From Brachypterus glaber (lineage: Eukaryota > Arthropoda > Insecta > Coleoptera > Kateretidae): a DNA stretch of 64,000 nt. Positions 10,199-21,631 of this stretch are shown here, one piece after another (within the stretch, counting starts at the first letter, position 1; every line of letters starts with the position of its first letter). Both the position numbers and the translations under genes were made by a program. The stretch covers positions 30,594,774 through 30,658,773 of the forward strand of contig OY294049.1 in assembly GCA_958510825.1 (NCBI GenBank), written 5' to 3'. A model generated the notes under the pieces. It worked only from the letters and a program-made list of their open reading frames with translations. It had not been told where the DNA came from and searched no databases.

Positions 10199-11039
10199 GG
10201 TGCAATGCTTTGCGCGGAAAAAACATCAGCCAAAATATTTTTGCGGATAATACTTTCGTTATATATTTTTCGCGTATTGCATTTCTCTATTAAAACTTTG
10301 CGAGCTTATAGTTTGCGCTGTTTTTATTTCGCTTGAATATTTTTTCGCTGTTGATGTGTATCGTTGTCAATCCTTTGCGAGGAAAAAAACATTTCGAGGT
10401 TAATGTGTATCGTTGTCAATGCTTTGCTCGGAAAAACATTTCGCGGTAAATTTTTCAACTAAAGCCCCCGCTCCCAAATAAAAGTAATTAAATCAGCCCA
10501 AAATATTTTCGCTGCCAATACTATCGCTATATATTTTTCGCGGTAATTGCATTTCGCTATTAAAACTTTGTGAGGTTATAGTTTTCGCTTTATTATTTTT
10601 TTGTGGTTAATGTGTATCGTTGTCAATTTTTTGCCCGGCAAAAAATATTTTGCGGTGATTTTTTCGCAGAAATGATTTCGAGTTATAGTTTTTGCTGTTT
10701 TATTATAATTTAATATTTTTCCCCGGTTTATGTGTATCGTTGTCAAACCTTTGCGCGGAAAAACATTTCGCGTTAATTTTTTGCGGAAATATTTTTGCGA
10801 TATTTTTTCGACTAAAGCTACTACTCCCAAATAAAAGTAATCAAATGAGCCTAAAATATTTTCGCGGCTAATATTCGCTACTTTGCGAGGTTATAGTTTT
10901 CGCTGTATTTATTTCGCTTTAATATTTTTTCGCGGTTAATGTGTATCGCTGTCAATCCTTTGCGCGGAAAAAAACATTTCGCGGTATTTTTTTCGCTATA
11001 TTTTTTTTCGCGGTAAATTTTTCGACTAAAGCTCCCGCT
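10199..11039 (+). repeat. Degenerate long tandem repeat (200-345 bp units)
   Basis: About three imperfect units share blocks such as tttcgcggtaaatttttc, gttaatgtgtatcgttgtca and cccaaataaaagtaat. Boundaries fall near 10510 and 10850. No coding sequence is seen; the short open frames here are repeat artefacts. Confidence 0.7.
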
Positions 11040-12275
11040 GGGTCGGTCAAGTTAAAATTTAGGGTCGAAAAATACATAGGTAGTTTGCACACAACTTGCA
11101 CAACCTTGCACAACCAAAAAAAAAGCTTGCGCACTAACCATTGGTTAATTATATGAAAAAAACCGTGGGGGGGGGGCTAACTTGGCCTTAGCCCCCCCCA
11201 GTAAAAAATTTAAAAATTTTCACTACAATCTAATAGTAAATAGCTTGCACAAGCTTGCACAACCAAAATAAAAGCTTGCGCACCCTTAACAAGAGCAGTG
11301 AGGGGTAAATAATGTTTACCGTCAGCCCCCCCCAGAACTAAAATTGACCGAAAAATGTTGTAGTATGTTAAAAAAAGCTTGCACAACCTTGCACAACCAA
11401 AATAAAAGCTTGCGCACCCTTAACATGAGCTGTAAGGTGTAAATAATGTTTACCGTCAGCCCCCCCCCAGAACGAAATTTGACCGAAAAATGTAGTGTAT
11501 TAAAAAAAAGCTTGCACAACCTTGCACAACCGAAATAAAAGCTTGCGCACCCTTAACAAGAGCGTTGAGGGGTAAATAATGTTTACCATCAGCCCCCCCT
11601 CCCAGAGCTAAAATTTACCGAAAAATGTTGTAGTGTATTAAAAAAACTTGCACAACCAAAATAAAATCTTGCGCACCCTTAACAAGACCGGTGAGGGGTA
11701 AATAATGTTTAACGTCAACCCCTCCCCCCCCCCCCAGAACTAAATTTGACTAAAAACTGTTGTAGTATATTAAAAAAAGCTTGCACATCCAAAATAAAAG
11801 CATGCGCACCCTTAACAAGAGCGGTAACGGGTAAATAATGTTTACCGTCAGCCCCCCCAGAACAAAATTGACCAAAAAATGTTGTAGTATATTAAAAAAA
11901 GCTTGCACAACCTTGTACAACCAAAATAAAAGCTTGCGCACCCTTAACAAGAGCGGTGAAGGGTAAACAATGTTTACCATCAGCCCCCCTAAATTTGTCT
12001 AAAAACTATTGCAGTATATTAAAAAAAAGCTTGCAAAACCAAAATAAAAGCTTGAGCACCCTTAACAAGAGCGGTGGGGAATAAATAATGTTTACCGTCA
12101 GCACCCCCAGAACTAAAATTGATCAAACAATGTTGTAGTATATTAAAAAAAAGCTTGCACATCTTTGAACAACCAAAATAAAAGCTTGCGCACCCTGAAC
12201 AAGAGCAGTGGGGAGTAAATAATGTTTACGGTCAGCCCCCCCAGAAATAAAATTGACAAAAAAATGTTGTTGTTG
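11040..12275 (+). repeat. ~131-bp satellite array, left arm (+ orientation)
   Basis: Eight to nine copies of a 119-136-bp unit, marked by gcttgcgcacccttaac at about 11273, 11409, 11541, 11668, 11799, 11931, 12050 and 12184. Each carries taaataatgtttaccgtc followed by a C-run and agaactaaaattgacc. The outer edge, gggtcggtcaagtta at 11040, is the reverse complement of the edge at 27483. The same unit recurs at 25030-25400 (+) and 26770-27440 (-). Confidence 0.85.
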
Positions 12276-12410
12276 AGGTGTGCGCCGACCAGTGTTTGAT
12301 CGGCGGCGGCGTTTTTGCCAAATTTTGGTCGGCGGGCTGCGTGCCGCGGCGTGGCGCTTTCGTCGGCGGCGCGTCATTCATCGGCGGCGGCGTGACCGGC
12401 GCGCCGACCT
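12276..12410. mobile_element. Short GC-rich element with inverted ends
   Basis: 135 bp of very GC-rich sequence (ggcggcggcg motifs) bounded by aggtgtgcgccgacc and ggcgcgccgacct, imperfect inverted ends. It sits at the inner edge of the satellite array; after it the satellite-like attaaaaaaa resumes briefly. It is probably a small nonautonomous DNA element. Confidence 0.45.
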
Positions 12411-12419
12411 ATTAAAAAA

Positions 12420-13144
12420 AAAGTAATTTTCAAAATACAAAAATATGCAATTCACTATTATTTACATACAAAACAAAACAATTATAAAACTTAGTATTTT
12501 AAAAAAAAATCTTTCATGCCATCATTTTCAACTTCTTTAAAAGGGACTAGGTCTTTACAAAACAAAAGGGTTACGTCTCTAGCCATGACCCATTTTTTCA
12601 TGGTAGTATTCTCATTACTATTTCTCTTAGCTTGAGGAGTAAACAACTGGGTTAATTTCCTTTTTTTTGCTATATGCATGTCATTTTTAATTTTATGGAC
12701 TTCTTCCAAATGCTTAGTTAAGTTGCCAGTTTGGACTTTTTGTTTGGACTTGTTTGGACAGTTGAAAATTTTTTGATTTTTTTAAATGGATTTTTAGTCA
12801 TTTTTAAATCTTCAAGGCATTGATTACAATACACTTTTTCTGGGTCTATATTTTTTTAATGCCTTCTTGTGTATACGTATATAATGCACCAAAATAATTC
12901 CACGCATTACTCTTTGCTTGACCATTTTGTGTGACAGATTCCCCTTTTCGCGCAATGTGGTATTGGGAATTATCCATTTTCTATTAAAAAAATATATAAA
13001 TAATATTTTAGCCTCTAGGCGGCCCTACGCCGTTGAATAAAAAAGCACTGTTAATGTTCAACACCACCGGTGGTACATTTTTTTCTGAGGGGCCCCGTCT
13101 GAAATTCTGTGGAGGGGGAGGGGCAATTTGTAGTTACGCCACTG
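12420..13144 (-). mobile_element. hAT transposon 5' end with BED zinc-finger gene fragment
   Basis: The minus-strand terminus at 13130-13144 reads CAGTGGCGTAACTAC, a typical hAT-type terminal inverted repeat. About 165 bp further in is a start codon (12975-12977) and a decayed transposase N-terminus: WNYFGALYTYT, then YCNQCLED, then HLEEVHK (BED-type C2H2 finger), then RDVTLLFCKDLVPFKEVEN, the hAT motif that precedes the RNase H-like core. Frame changes occur near 12860 and 12730. Everything after about residue 150, including the catalytic core and 3' end, is missing. Confidence 0.7.
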
Positions 13145-13910
13145 GTCAAAGATGACCAAATTTTGGGTTACATAATACTTGAACGTTCCCATATAGGTAA
13201 AAAAAATATATATTTTTCTTTTAATTTTCTTTTTGCGAAAAACAAAAATTAAAAAAAAAAACTAAAAAAAATAATTTTCAGGAAAAAAATATTTAAAAAT
13301 ACATTTTTTTTGAAGATCTTTTTTGAAGAACAAAAAAAAAATTACAAAAAAAAAAATTTCCAAAAAAAAAAAAGAAAATAAAAAAAAAACTAGAAAGATA
13401 TTCAATTTTTTTGTTTATCTTTGTACGAAAAACGAAAAAAAAATAAAAAATTATATTTGTATTTTTTAAGTTTAACCCCCCTTAACTTTTTTGTTTTTGA
13501 GGGGATTAAGATTACTTTTAAAATTGGAGAATTGACACTTATAACAAAAGTAATTTTTTCTGAGAAACTTTCATTAATCGGAATTTTCTTTCAGCTTTTT
13601 TCGATCTTTTTAAAAGTTTAACCGTATAACTTTCCCCTCATGGAACTTGATTTTTCCTGAAAACTTCAAGTCGATCGGATTATTCGTTCTTGAGATATCG
13701 TGTGACACGATTCGTGTCTACAAAAATCGTGACATCGAACGGACAGACAGATAGACTGACGGACATTTTCAAAGTTTCTTATTTTTTCATGAAACATATT
13801 TGTATGATACAAATTTTATAAAATAATTATTTGTCTAGAACGTTTTTTGGCGATTTTGGGAAATTCGAAACTACCGTATTATACTATTCTAGCGCAAGCA
13901 CTGTGAATAG
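13145..13910. other. AT-rich repeat debris
   Basis: No gene. 13145-13192 ends in aatacttgaacgttccc, matching one end of the MITE at 20047-20191. 13200-13420 is A- and T-run sequence. 13640-13870 carries a gacagacagatagactgac-type stretch common in insect interspersed repeats. Confidence 0.45.
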
Positions 13911-14058
13911 TATACACCAAATATAGATGCAAGTCGCTTGCATAACAACTTTACACCACGATATTTCAAGAACGCTTTGACATAGAGACTTGAAATTTTA
14001 GACAAATATTTTTTACCACTTTGTTCTGCAAGCGACTTGCATCTATATTTGGTGTATA
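13911..14058. mobile_element. 148-bp MITE with perfect 32-bp TIRs
   Basis: The left TIR (13911-13942, beginning tatacaccaaatatagatgc) is the exact reverse complement of 14027-14058 (32 of 32). The 84-bp centre has no coding potential. The ends sit in TA-rich sequence compatible with a TA target duplication, suggesting a Tc1/mariner-type MITE. Confidence 0.85.
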
Positions 14059-14118
14059 TAATGTTTTGATGTTATTTTGTACAGTTACTAATAAATCTAT
14101 AAAAAACTTTTATTAACT

Positions 14119-14652
14119 AAGTAGCAGATGCTACCTCATAGAAAATATTCGCCGAACAGTCTCCATAGAAGTACTTAAAATGGCATACTTTGGTATTATA
14201 CAATCAGTCTTAAGTTATGGACTCGTCTACTGGGGAGCTCATCACACTACGGGCGATGTTTTTACATGTCAGAAAAATATTATTCGACGTATGACAGGAG
14301 TGTACAACGACAGATCATCCTGTGAGCCTCTATTTAAAAAACACGGAATAATGACACTGCCTTCTCTTTATATCTACAATTTAATCGTATACTACAAGAC
14401 AATGGTTAGCAGTGACAGAAGCTACACCCACTAATATAACACAAGAAAAAAAGATGACCTGCAACCACCATACAGTAGACTTTGTGTAGGAGAAAATCAC
14501 CCTTCCCATATGTCAGTTAAATTTTTTAAGAAACTGTTAACTCTGGAAAAAAGTTTTGCAGAGACAGTATCAATGAACTGTTTTAAAAACAAACTGAAAT
14601 TTTTTTTAATCTCTAAATGTTATTATTCCTTAGATGAATTTTTAAACTCGTA
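14119..14652 (+). pseudogene. LINE ORF2 C-terminal fragment
   Basis: Reading through frame breaks, the sequence is the end of a non-LTR retrotransposon reverse transcriptase. It shows VLKMAYFGIIQSVLSYGLVY (RT thumb region), CQKNIIRRMTGVYNDRSSCE, LFKKHGIMTLPSLYIYN and a C-terminal KFFKKLLTLEKSF...LDEFLNS. This resembles the CR1/Jockey group. It is 5'-truncated, with an in-frame stop at 14434 just before a Tyr/His-rich segment. The product cannot be functional. Confidence 0.75.
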
Positions 14653-15035
14653 ACTAGTCCTTAATTTTAATTTAATATTTATTTTTGCTTAATCTTGTTT
14701 ATTTATTAATTTGTTAGTCTTTTATTCGTCCTACAATGTATTTTACTGTTTTTATTTATTTATTTATTTGTACCTGACTTACATAATAATGTTTTTGAGA
14801 TAGGTTTATGTATTTGTATAAAGTTAACATTGTTAACTTAACATTGTTAAGCACTAAAAATGTTTTTAATTACCAGGGGCATAAGTAGTTCACATAAAAG
14901 CTGACTCCCTGGCCTATTTTATGTTTTATTGCATTTACTAAACACTGACTGTTTATAAACGGTATCTAAGGATTATTGTTAAAAACCTGCATAATTCAGT
15001 TTTGTTGTTTATTTATATATGTTAAATATTTGTGA
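14653..15035 (+). other. Probable LINE 3' UTR
   Basis: AT-rich noncoding sequence directly after the LINE stop, reaching the TIR of the next element. No poly(A) tail was distinguished. Confidence 0.4.
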
Positions 15036-16324
15036 GTGGTGCCGCTAAAAGGTACCTTAACGAAGAAAATACAATTTTTTGATTTTTGGGGTTTCAGATG
15101 CATTGTATATTTCTACGTTAATTAGTGAAAGAAAAACATTAATATCTCCAATAGTTTTTTTATTATGATTTTTTTTGTAAAGGCTTACAAAAGAAAAATT
15201 ATAATAAAAATTATTAAAATTATTAGATGAGCATAATAACGTCTCTACTCAATATATCTTAACTTCAAAACACCTTTACTCAAAAAATATCTACACCATA
15301 TCTCTAGTCAAGAATATACAGGGTGATCCTTTAAAAACGATCCAACCCAAACTAAGCACAATACAAAAATTCTAAACAAGAGGTTAATTTGGGTCCTCAA
15401 GAGGGAAATTTAAGTATATGATTTTGGGGGCTGTAATTTTCACCCCCTAACGACCCAGCTAACCCAACTTTAGAATCTTGAAGAGCAACCGCCATTTCTT
15501 GATGCGAATTTAAAAAAGCCTAAAAAAATAATATTTTTGGTTGAAATAAAAATTAAATATCAACCCTTAAATTAAGGGTGGATGATGTTTTAAAAGAATT
15601 GATATGAAATATTCAGAAAAATATGTTTTTTAATTTTGACCGAACATTCTTAATCTACGACACAGAAAACCCACAGATACCGATTTTGGTTCGAATAAGC
15701 CATTAATGACAAAAATCATCCGCCATGTTGACGCCGCAATTTTGATTTTTTTTTAAATTTTGACAAAAAATCGTAATCTACGACCCTGAAAACCCCCTAA
15801 TACCGATTTTGGTTCGAATCGGCCAGAAATCACAAAAGTCGTCCGCCATATTGGCGCCGCCATTTTGATTTTTTTAATTTTGACAAAAAATTCGTAATCT
15901 ACGATCCCGGAAACCCCCTGATACCGATTTTGGTTCAAATCGGCCAGAAATTACCAAAGTCGTCCGCCATATTGGCGCCGCCATTTTGTTTTTTTTTATT
16001 TTGACCAAAAATTTGCAATCTTTGATCCCGAAAACGCCCCGATGCCGATTTTGGACCAAAATGAACCATAAATAACTAAATTAGGTTTAAAATTTTTATT
16101 ATAAATGATAAGAAATATTGTGTCGACCACGAGAGAACGGTGCATTTCTGCAAAGATTGATTACTATTTTCGTAATCAGGATGGTTGAATTAGTCTTAAA
16201 AAAATAAACTGCAGCTATAAGTGATGTGTAGTAAACGAAATTACATCCTTAATTTGTCCCAACTTCAAACTCGTTTTTCTCGAAATCTACTTTTTATGCT
16301 TAAGGTACCTTTTCGCGGCACCAC
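15036..16324. mobile_element. 1.29-kb nonautonomous TIR element
   Basis: The 25-bp terminal inverted repeats at 15036-15060 (gtggtgccgctaaaaggtac start) and 16300-16324 differ at one position. The interior has no transposase and carries a four-copy tandem repeat at 15634-16070. No clear target duplication was found, so the superfamily is open. Confidence 0.7.
15634..16070. repeat. ~121-bp tandem repeat, four copies
   Basis: The units share taccgattttggttcgaat, gtccgccatattggcgccgc and a T-run. Divergence between units is moderate. Open frames on the minus strand across it (15753-16059) are repeat artefacts. Confidence 0.85.
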
Positions 16325-16351
16325 ACACATTTACTTACTTTTGTTGATTAC

Positions 16352-16551
16352 NNNNNNNNNNNNNNNNNNNNNNNNNNNNNNNNNNNNNNNNNNNNNNNNN
16401 NNNNNNNNNNNNNNNNNNNNNNNNNNNNNNNNNNNNNNNNNNNNNNNNNNNNNNNNNNNNNNNNNNNNNNNNNNNNNNNNNNNNNNNNNNNNNNNNNNNN
16501 NNNNNNNNNNNNNNNNNNNNNNNNNNNNNNNNNNNNNNNNNNNNNNNNNNN
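16352..16551. other. Assembly gap (200 N)
   Basis: Exactly 200 unknown bases, a conventional scaffold-gap size, so the true distance is unknown. It begins 27 bp after the right TIR of the preceding element. Confidence 1.
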
Positions 16552-16916
16552 GAAAACACAAATGTGATATAACAGTTTTAAGAAACATTTCTCTGTGTGT
16601 AATTGAAATTTATTTTGTATAATTTAGGTGCGCTAGACAAACCACACTTAAAATATAACAACTATTTTAAAAAATATATTTAAGCAAAAATTGGAGAAAG
16701 GCGTCAAACATTTTTATGTTTGTCATTATACTTTTTTGCTATAGTTTTTAAACAAATATATAATTTGATTGTACCGTGGTATATACAAATATATATATAA
16801 TATATATATAATTATTGGAGAAAGGCGGTCAAACATTTTTATGTTTGTCATTATACTTTTTTTGCTATAGTTTTTAAAACAAATATATAATTTGATTGTA
16901 CCGTGGGTATATACAA

Positions 16917-16975
<59 letters not shown>

Positions 16976-17459
16976 TTGTTATATACGTATCACAATATTC
17001 TTGATTTAAGAACATATTTTTTCTGTGTATGCTAAACTTTTTGAGAACTTTTTTGCAAAATGTGTTTGAGAATAATTTTTAATATGTAATAATTATTAAA
17101 TTTTGAATTATGAAACTATTAAAATAAAATAATTTTTATTTATTTAATATTTCATCAGAATTTGGTGAAGGCGCCATATATTAACTATATATTTATAATT
17201 TATTAAGGAAACAATACGGACTTTTTCTTTGATATTTTAGTCTAATTGTGTGTATCTGTAATTGTTTGGTTTAAAATTGCGTAAATCAATGTTTAATATT
17301 TATTTGTGAATTAAGTACGTTTACTTTATCTGTAATTTGTAAATAATTTATATCTAATTTGTGTAGTTTTAGGTTTAGGGTTTCAAACCGCAACACAAAT
17401 CCCACAGATATTCTTTATTTTCACATTAATGCATTAATAAAAATAAAATATAATTAACA
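16552..17459. repeat. AT-rich region with 124-bp duplication and (AT)n
   Basis: A segment starting ttggagaaaggcg is duplicated at 16691 and 16815 (124-bp period), each copy ending in an AT microsatellite; the second runs from about 16915 to 16971. The rest to 17459 is AT-rich with no gene seen. Confidence 0.75.
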
Positions 17460-18000
17460 AAAAAAAAATTCACCTAGAGGGACGGAAAATATATTAGTTT
17501 TGTGCAGCATGTTAAGGGCTGGGGAATAAAGGAATGTAAGCTGTGACTGGCGTCGGGGAGTACCAGGGCGCTCAGGCGCCGTCGCGACGGCAAGCCGCGA
17601 GGTGAGCCGCGACGCAGCACCAGGCACCGCCGCGACGGCCAGCACCCACCCACCCCGGTGGCAATTCACCGGCTTAGACAGCGCGAACAGAGCAATGTTG
17701 GTTTGTGATGTGATCTCCTGTCACATGCAATTAGATGGAAACGAGCTCGGCGCTGTCTCACAGAGAGTGCGGTGGCTCCTCCCCATTTTCACGACACGTT
17801 CTGCTGAGTGCCGATCCACGCGGTCGACAGGTTGAACTCTGTCTCGGTTGTGTGATTATACTACAGTACGGGTTAACTTTTAAAAATAAAACAGCGCGAA
17901 CAGAGCAATGTTGGTTTGCCTCGTTTTGTGCGGATCGCCAGCCAGTCAACGGTAACACATGCAATTAGATGGAAACAGGGGGTATCATCTAGTATTACAG
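17460..18000. repeat. GC-rich dispersed repeat block
   Basis: The GC content contrasts sharply with its surroundings, with gccgcgacg motifs at 17570-17640. The segment 17735-17878 recurs nearly unchanged at 21318-21460. Inside, gacagcgcgaacagagcaat recurs at about 17677 and 17889 and acatgcaattagatggaaac at about 17723 and 17956, so it is internally duplicated. Short open frames are present on both strands but none resembles a protein. Confidence 0.6.
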
Positions 18001-18960
18001 ACCTAGCAACAAGGAATTGCATATCATTCTTAGATGGCGCTGGGTGTTTAATTCGTCATGTTCGAGATATAAAAAAACAAGGTTGGCTCGCACCCCTCAA
18101 TCCCCTCGTTGAATTTACCTATTTATATGTTTTTATTTTTATTGTTATTATTTATTATTACATTTTTATCGTCTTTAAACATGTAGTCTATTATAATATA
18201 ATATTTTTTCTGTTAAAAAATAATGTTTACGTATGTTGAGCTAACCTCTTCTACTCGCCAACCTTGGACCGTCACGATACAAGCGCCTAATTTCAGCTCT
18301 CCGTGCCGGAGTTTGTTTTGGTTTTTTGTTCTTTGGTGTTCTTTTTTCTAATGAGGGGACCTTGGTTTACGTTAACGTTAGTTTTAGCGTCTATTTGGTG
18401 TTTTTTTTGTAAAAAAATGTTTTTTAATAATATATCGATAAACGGTCAGCGCATGCGCAGTTTATCAAAACGCGGCATAAAGAGTTGCACTTAAGCGCTG
18501 CTGTCACGATTTTTCTGTGGTTTGACATAACCTATAATTACTGTTGCTTTTGGCGCCTATTCTTTAACATGTTAATAAAAGTAAGTAAAATTAAAAAGCT
18601 AGCAATAATTATAAATATAAAGCAAAATAACAATTATGTTTAACTAATTACAGTACCATGGAATGAATAAACGAATGTTTGATTGGATTGATAGCTGATA
18701 AGACCAAAAAGTTAGAAGCATCAACGGGCATCAACGGTCATAGATTTTTCTATTAAAAGTAAGTACACCTGAATTTGTTTAAATACATTAATAAATATCG
18801 CTTGATATTGTTTTATTATTTACTACTAGAATGCCCTTGAAAATTTTAATTTATGTCATGAAATTTGTTCTTTATTGGAAGGTCACAATTTAGTATTTGT
18901 TTTTTGTTAGTACGAGTATTTTTAAATAAAATCATTACTATATATGCCAAACAGGCCCTA
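18001..18960. other. No feature recognised
   Basis: AT-rich sequence without a convincing ORF, RNA gene or TIR pair. Confidence 0.5.
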
Positions 18961-18989
18961 CCTCTTGTTTTTTTAGGAAAAGTTGGAGA

Positions 18990-19470
18990 TGAGGCAAGAT
19001 GGATAAAGGAAGATACAATTCAACTTAATGGGATCCCAGGACAGCCCCCCCCCGGCCTTGGTTTAAGCCCACCTGGTATTTTTTGGGGCGCCAATTTTCT
19101 TTTGCAGGGGCGCCAAGTTTGGTAGAAACCGTCAAAGACAAAGCCTTTTTCCTTGAAGGTAATTTTTGGGGCACCATTTTTTTTGCAGGGGGCGCCAAGT
19201 TCGGTAGATACCGTCAGGGGGTAAACTTTTTTTCGTAAAGGTAATTTTTGGGGCAGCATTTTTTTTTGCACGGGCTCCAATTTTGGCAGAAACCGCTAGG
19301 GACAAAGCTTTTTTAATTTTTGGGGCGACAATTTTTTTTCGCTGATACCCTGATCGTCAGGGACAAAGCATTTTTTCATGAAGGTATTTTTTCTTTTTTG
19401 TGACCCTGGGGGCTGAGTCCCCCTAGATTTTTTTCTGGTCACGGACCTGTCCCAGGATATCAGCTGAATT
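18990..19470. repeat. Degenerate ~85-95-bp tandem repeat
   Basis: About four units marked by aatttttggggc, gcaggggcgccaagttNggtagaaaccgtc and gacaaagc plus T-run. Related units in opposite orientation occur at 19860-20340. Apparent minus-strand ORFs across it are repeat-derived. Confidence 0.75.
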
Positions 19471-19516
19471 ATTTTCATAATATTTTTTACTAGCTCTTTA
19501 TAAAGAACTACTTCTT

Positions 19517-19680
19517 TAGGGGCTATTCAACAATTAGGTTACCATGGGGTCAGAGGTCAAGTTACAAAAAGTAGGGGGGGGATGTATTAGTGGCGATATT
19601 TTTTCGGGGGGTAGAAGCCAAATTGACACTGGGTTAAAAGTTGTCTAAATTGCGGGGACGTAATTTTTGAATAGCCCCTA
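19517..19680. mobile_element. 164-bp MITE
   Basis: Inverted ends taggggctattcaacaatta (left) and the complement of taatttttgaatagccccta (right), about 22 bp with few mismatches. The interior is noncoding. Confidence 0.7.
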
Positions 19681-19859
19681 AAAATGTTAGAGTAAACATT
19701 ATGTTTATAGTTAAGTACCTATTTGATAACAGGCGCGTAGATGGGATTTTTTCTTGGGGGGGGGGGGTAGTCAGCCTCCAGTGTCGGACTGGGAAGCCCA
19801 AGGCTAGTGAGATTTCTAGCCTATGGGGCCCAGCTATTAAAAATGTAATTTTTTTTCCT

Positions 19860-20340
19860 TTCTAAAATAAAATTTTTCATTCAAAATTTGACGCCCCTAC
19901 CAAAACAAAAAAAAAACACCCTCAGAAAAAAGCTTTTTCCCTGAGCGTTTCTACAAAATTTGACGCCCCTACCAAAACAAAAAAAAGCACTCTCCGAAAA
20001 ACAATCTTTGTCCCTGAGCGTTTCTACAAAATTTGACGCCTATCTTTGGAAACGTGCAAGTATTACGTAACGCAAATTTTAATCATTTTGGACCCCCCGT
20101 AACGCTATTTTCCTATACCATTAACATGGGCGTAACGCTTCAAAATGACCCCACCCCCTATAGGAGCGTTACGTAATACTTGAACGTTCCCTTAGCGCCC
20201 CTACCAAAACAAAAAAAAAAAGCGTTTCTACAAAAGTTGGCGCTCCTACCAAAACAAAAACAACACCCCTCGACCTCCGAAAAAAAAAGGCTTTGTCCCT
20301 GGGCGTTTCTACAAAATTTGGCGACCCAAGCAAAAAACAC
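19860..20340. repeat. Reverse-oriented tandem repeat interrupted by a MITE
   Basis: Units of gcgtttctacaaaatttgac gcccctaccaaaac type, inverse in sense to 18990-19470. They are interrupted at 20047-20191 by a MITE, after which the same unit resumes. Confidence 0.75.
20047..20191. mobile_element. 145-bp MITE
   Basis: The ~26-bp TIRs are imperfect: ggaaacgtgcaagtattacg at the left and the complement of cgtaatacttgaacgttccc at the right. A fragment of the same family ends at about 13192. Confidence 0.75.
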
Positions 20341-20639
20341 CCATTATTTTAATTTTTCAATTTTTTATTTAAAATAACAAAAAAATATATAAATTTAAAT
20401 TTGGCCACAAAGCATAATCAGGATCTTTGTTTAAATAAGCAGCTCAATTTAAACAAAAAATCCAACCCCATGTTCAAAAATTTAATTTAACCATCCCTCA
20501 TTTATACTTCCTCTTCTTCTTCTTTTTTCTTATTCTTACCCAACAAAATTCACGATCCCTGACAACATAACCTCATTTCTTTAAATGACATGCATCTACG
20601 TACTTTTAAGATTTAGTTTTAATATTTAATGTGTAATGT

Positions 20640-20870
20640 AAATTGTTAATGTAAATTGTTAGTTATATACATATATGTTCAACTATTGTATTGATGTAGG
20701 AAGCCCTGACGAGTAAGTTTTCATAAACCTTTTCAAATTTCATAATTTCGAAAAATGTTAAAATTTTCTTATAAAAACTTATTTTTAGGGCCTTGCCCTG
20801 ATGATGTTTTAATAACGAAAGCGCTAGGCGAAGATTTTTAAATTAATACACTGATTATTCAGTCAAGTTG
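20640..20870 (+). mobile_element. Penelope-like element 3' end, solo fragment
   Basis: Contains the same ordered motifs as the 3' end of the Penelope copy at 52726-52930: ccctgacgagtaag, an inverted partner cttatttttagggc, then ccctgatgatg...cgaaagcgctaggc. No coding part is present. Resemblance is motif-level. Confidence 0.5.
20793..20831 (+). ncRNA. Hammerhead-like ribozyme motif in a Penelope 3' end
   Basis: Order: stem I 5' side TTGCC, core CTGATGA, short helix II (GTT/AAC with one unpaired T), GAAA, minimal helix III with cleavage triplet in GCGCTA, stem I 3' side GGCGA. Stem I pairs over five positions (one G-T). Helix II is weak, so activity is doubtful. Penelope-like elements are known to carry hammerheads with very short helix III. 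Confidence 0.45.
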
Positions 20871-21317
20871 TTTTATTGTTTTATTAAAAAAATATATAAC
20901 AAAGACTCTTGGGGGGTAAATACCCCCTCTAACCCCCTCATATCTACGCACCTGTTTGATAAACTATTTTTCTTTATACTTATATATTTTTTTTCAGGTA
21001 TTTACATAGAGTTTGTATTATAGTTATATTACAATTTTGTTAAAAAAAAATACCTTATTAATTTCTTGTTTTTTTTTTTATTACCCACACAACCATTATA
21101 TTGATTTAGGCGTTCGGCAATTTTGTCGAATGCCTAAATCAAAGTAATGGTCCAAATAAAATAAAAATATTATTTTTAATTTGAAGAAGCCGCCATTATG
21201 TGCCAGCTGATGTTTAGTTTTCGCATATCATTCATAGGGCGGCGACACATACCATTCGTGGTATTATGTGTTGCCTAACTTTAACATGGGGCTTGGGTTT
21301 CTGGTGGGTGTTCTGTG
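20871..21317. other. AT-rich spacer with a 60-bp hairpin at 21092-21151
   Basis: 21092-21151 folds back on itself: accattatattgatttaggc pairs with gcctaaatcaaagtaatggt (18 of 20), loop about 20 nt. It is probably a tiny MITE or TIR remnant. Nothing else is recognised. Confidence 0.5.
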
Positions 21318-21572
21318 GATGGAAACGAGCTCGGCGCTGTCTCACAGAGACTGCGGTGGCTCCTCCCCATTTTCACGACACGTTCCGCTGAGTGCCGATC
21401 CACGCCGTCGACAGGTTGAACTCTGTCGGTTGTGATCATACTACAGTACGGGTTAACTGATTATTATTTAGGCCGTACTGGGCTGGTGGCTGGCTGGTTG
21501 GCTGACTGGTTTAGGCCGTACTGGGCTGGCTGGCTGGCTTAGGCCGTACTGGGCTGGCTGGCTGGGCTAGGC
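21318..21572. repeat. Second copy of GC-rich repeat plus ggctggct tandem repeat
   Basis: 21318-21460 matches 17735-17878 with few changes. It is followed by about three units of ttaggccgtactgggctggc with variable ggct expansions (21468-21572). Confidence 0.75.
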
Positions 21573-21611
21573 TTGACAGTCCTAATTTAACAAAAAATAC
21601 CGCTAGATAGC

Positions 21612-21631
21612 TACACACACACACACACACA
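21612..21631. repeat. (CA)n microsatellite
   Basis: Ten uninterrupted ca/ac dinucleotides. Confidence 0.9.

Noticed and set aside
11040..12275. CRISPR-like array
   Set aside because: Units are contiguous ~131-bp satellite copies without spacers, in a eukaryotic repeat context.
16221..16622. Open frames spanning the N-run
   Set aside because: They exist only because unknown bases contain no stop codons.
17454..17968. Several overlapping open frames in GC-rich DNA
   Set aside because: High GC lowers stop frequency on both strands; products are low-complexity and overlap each other.
18990..20377. Open frames on both strands
   Set aside because: They run across tandem repeats and poly-A/T runs; translated repeats carry no domain.
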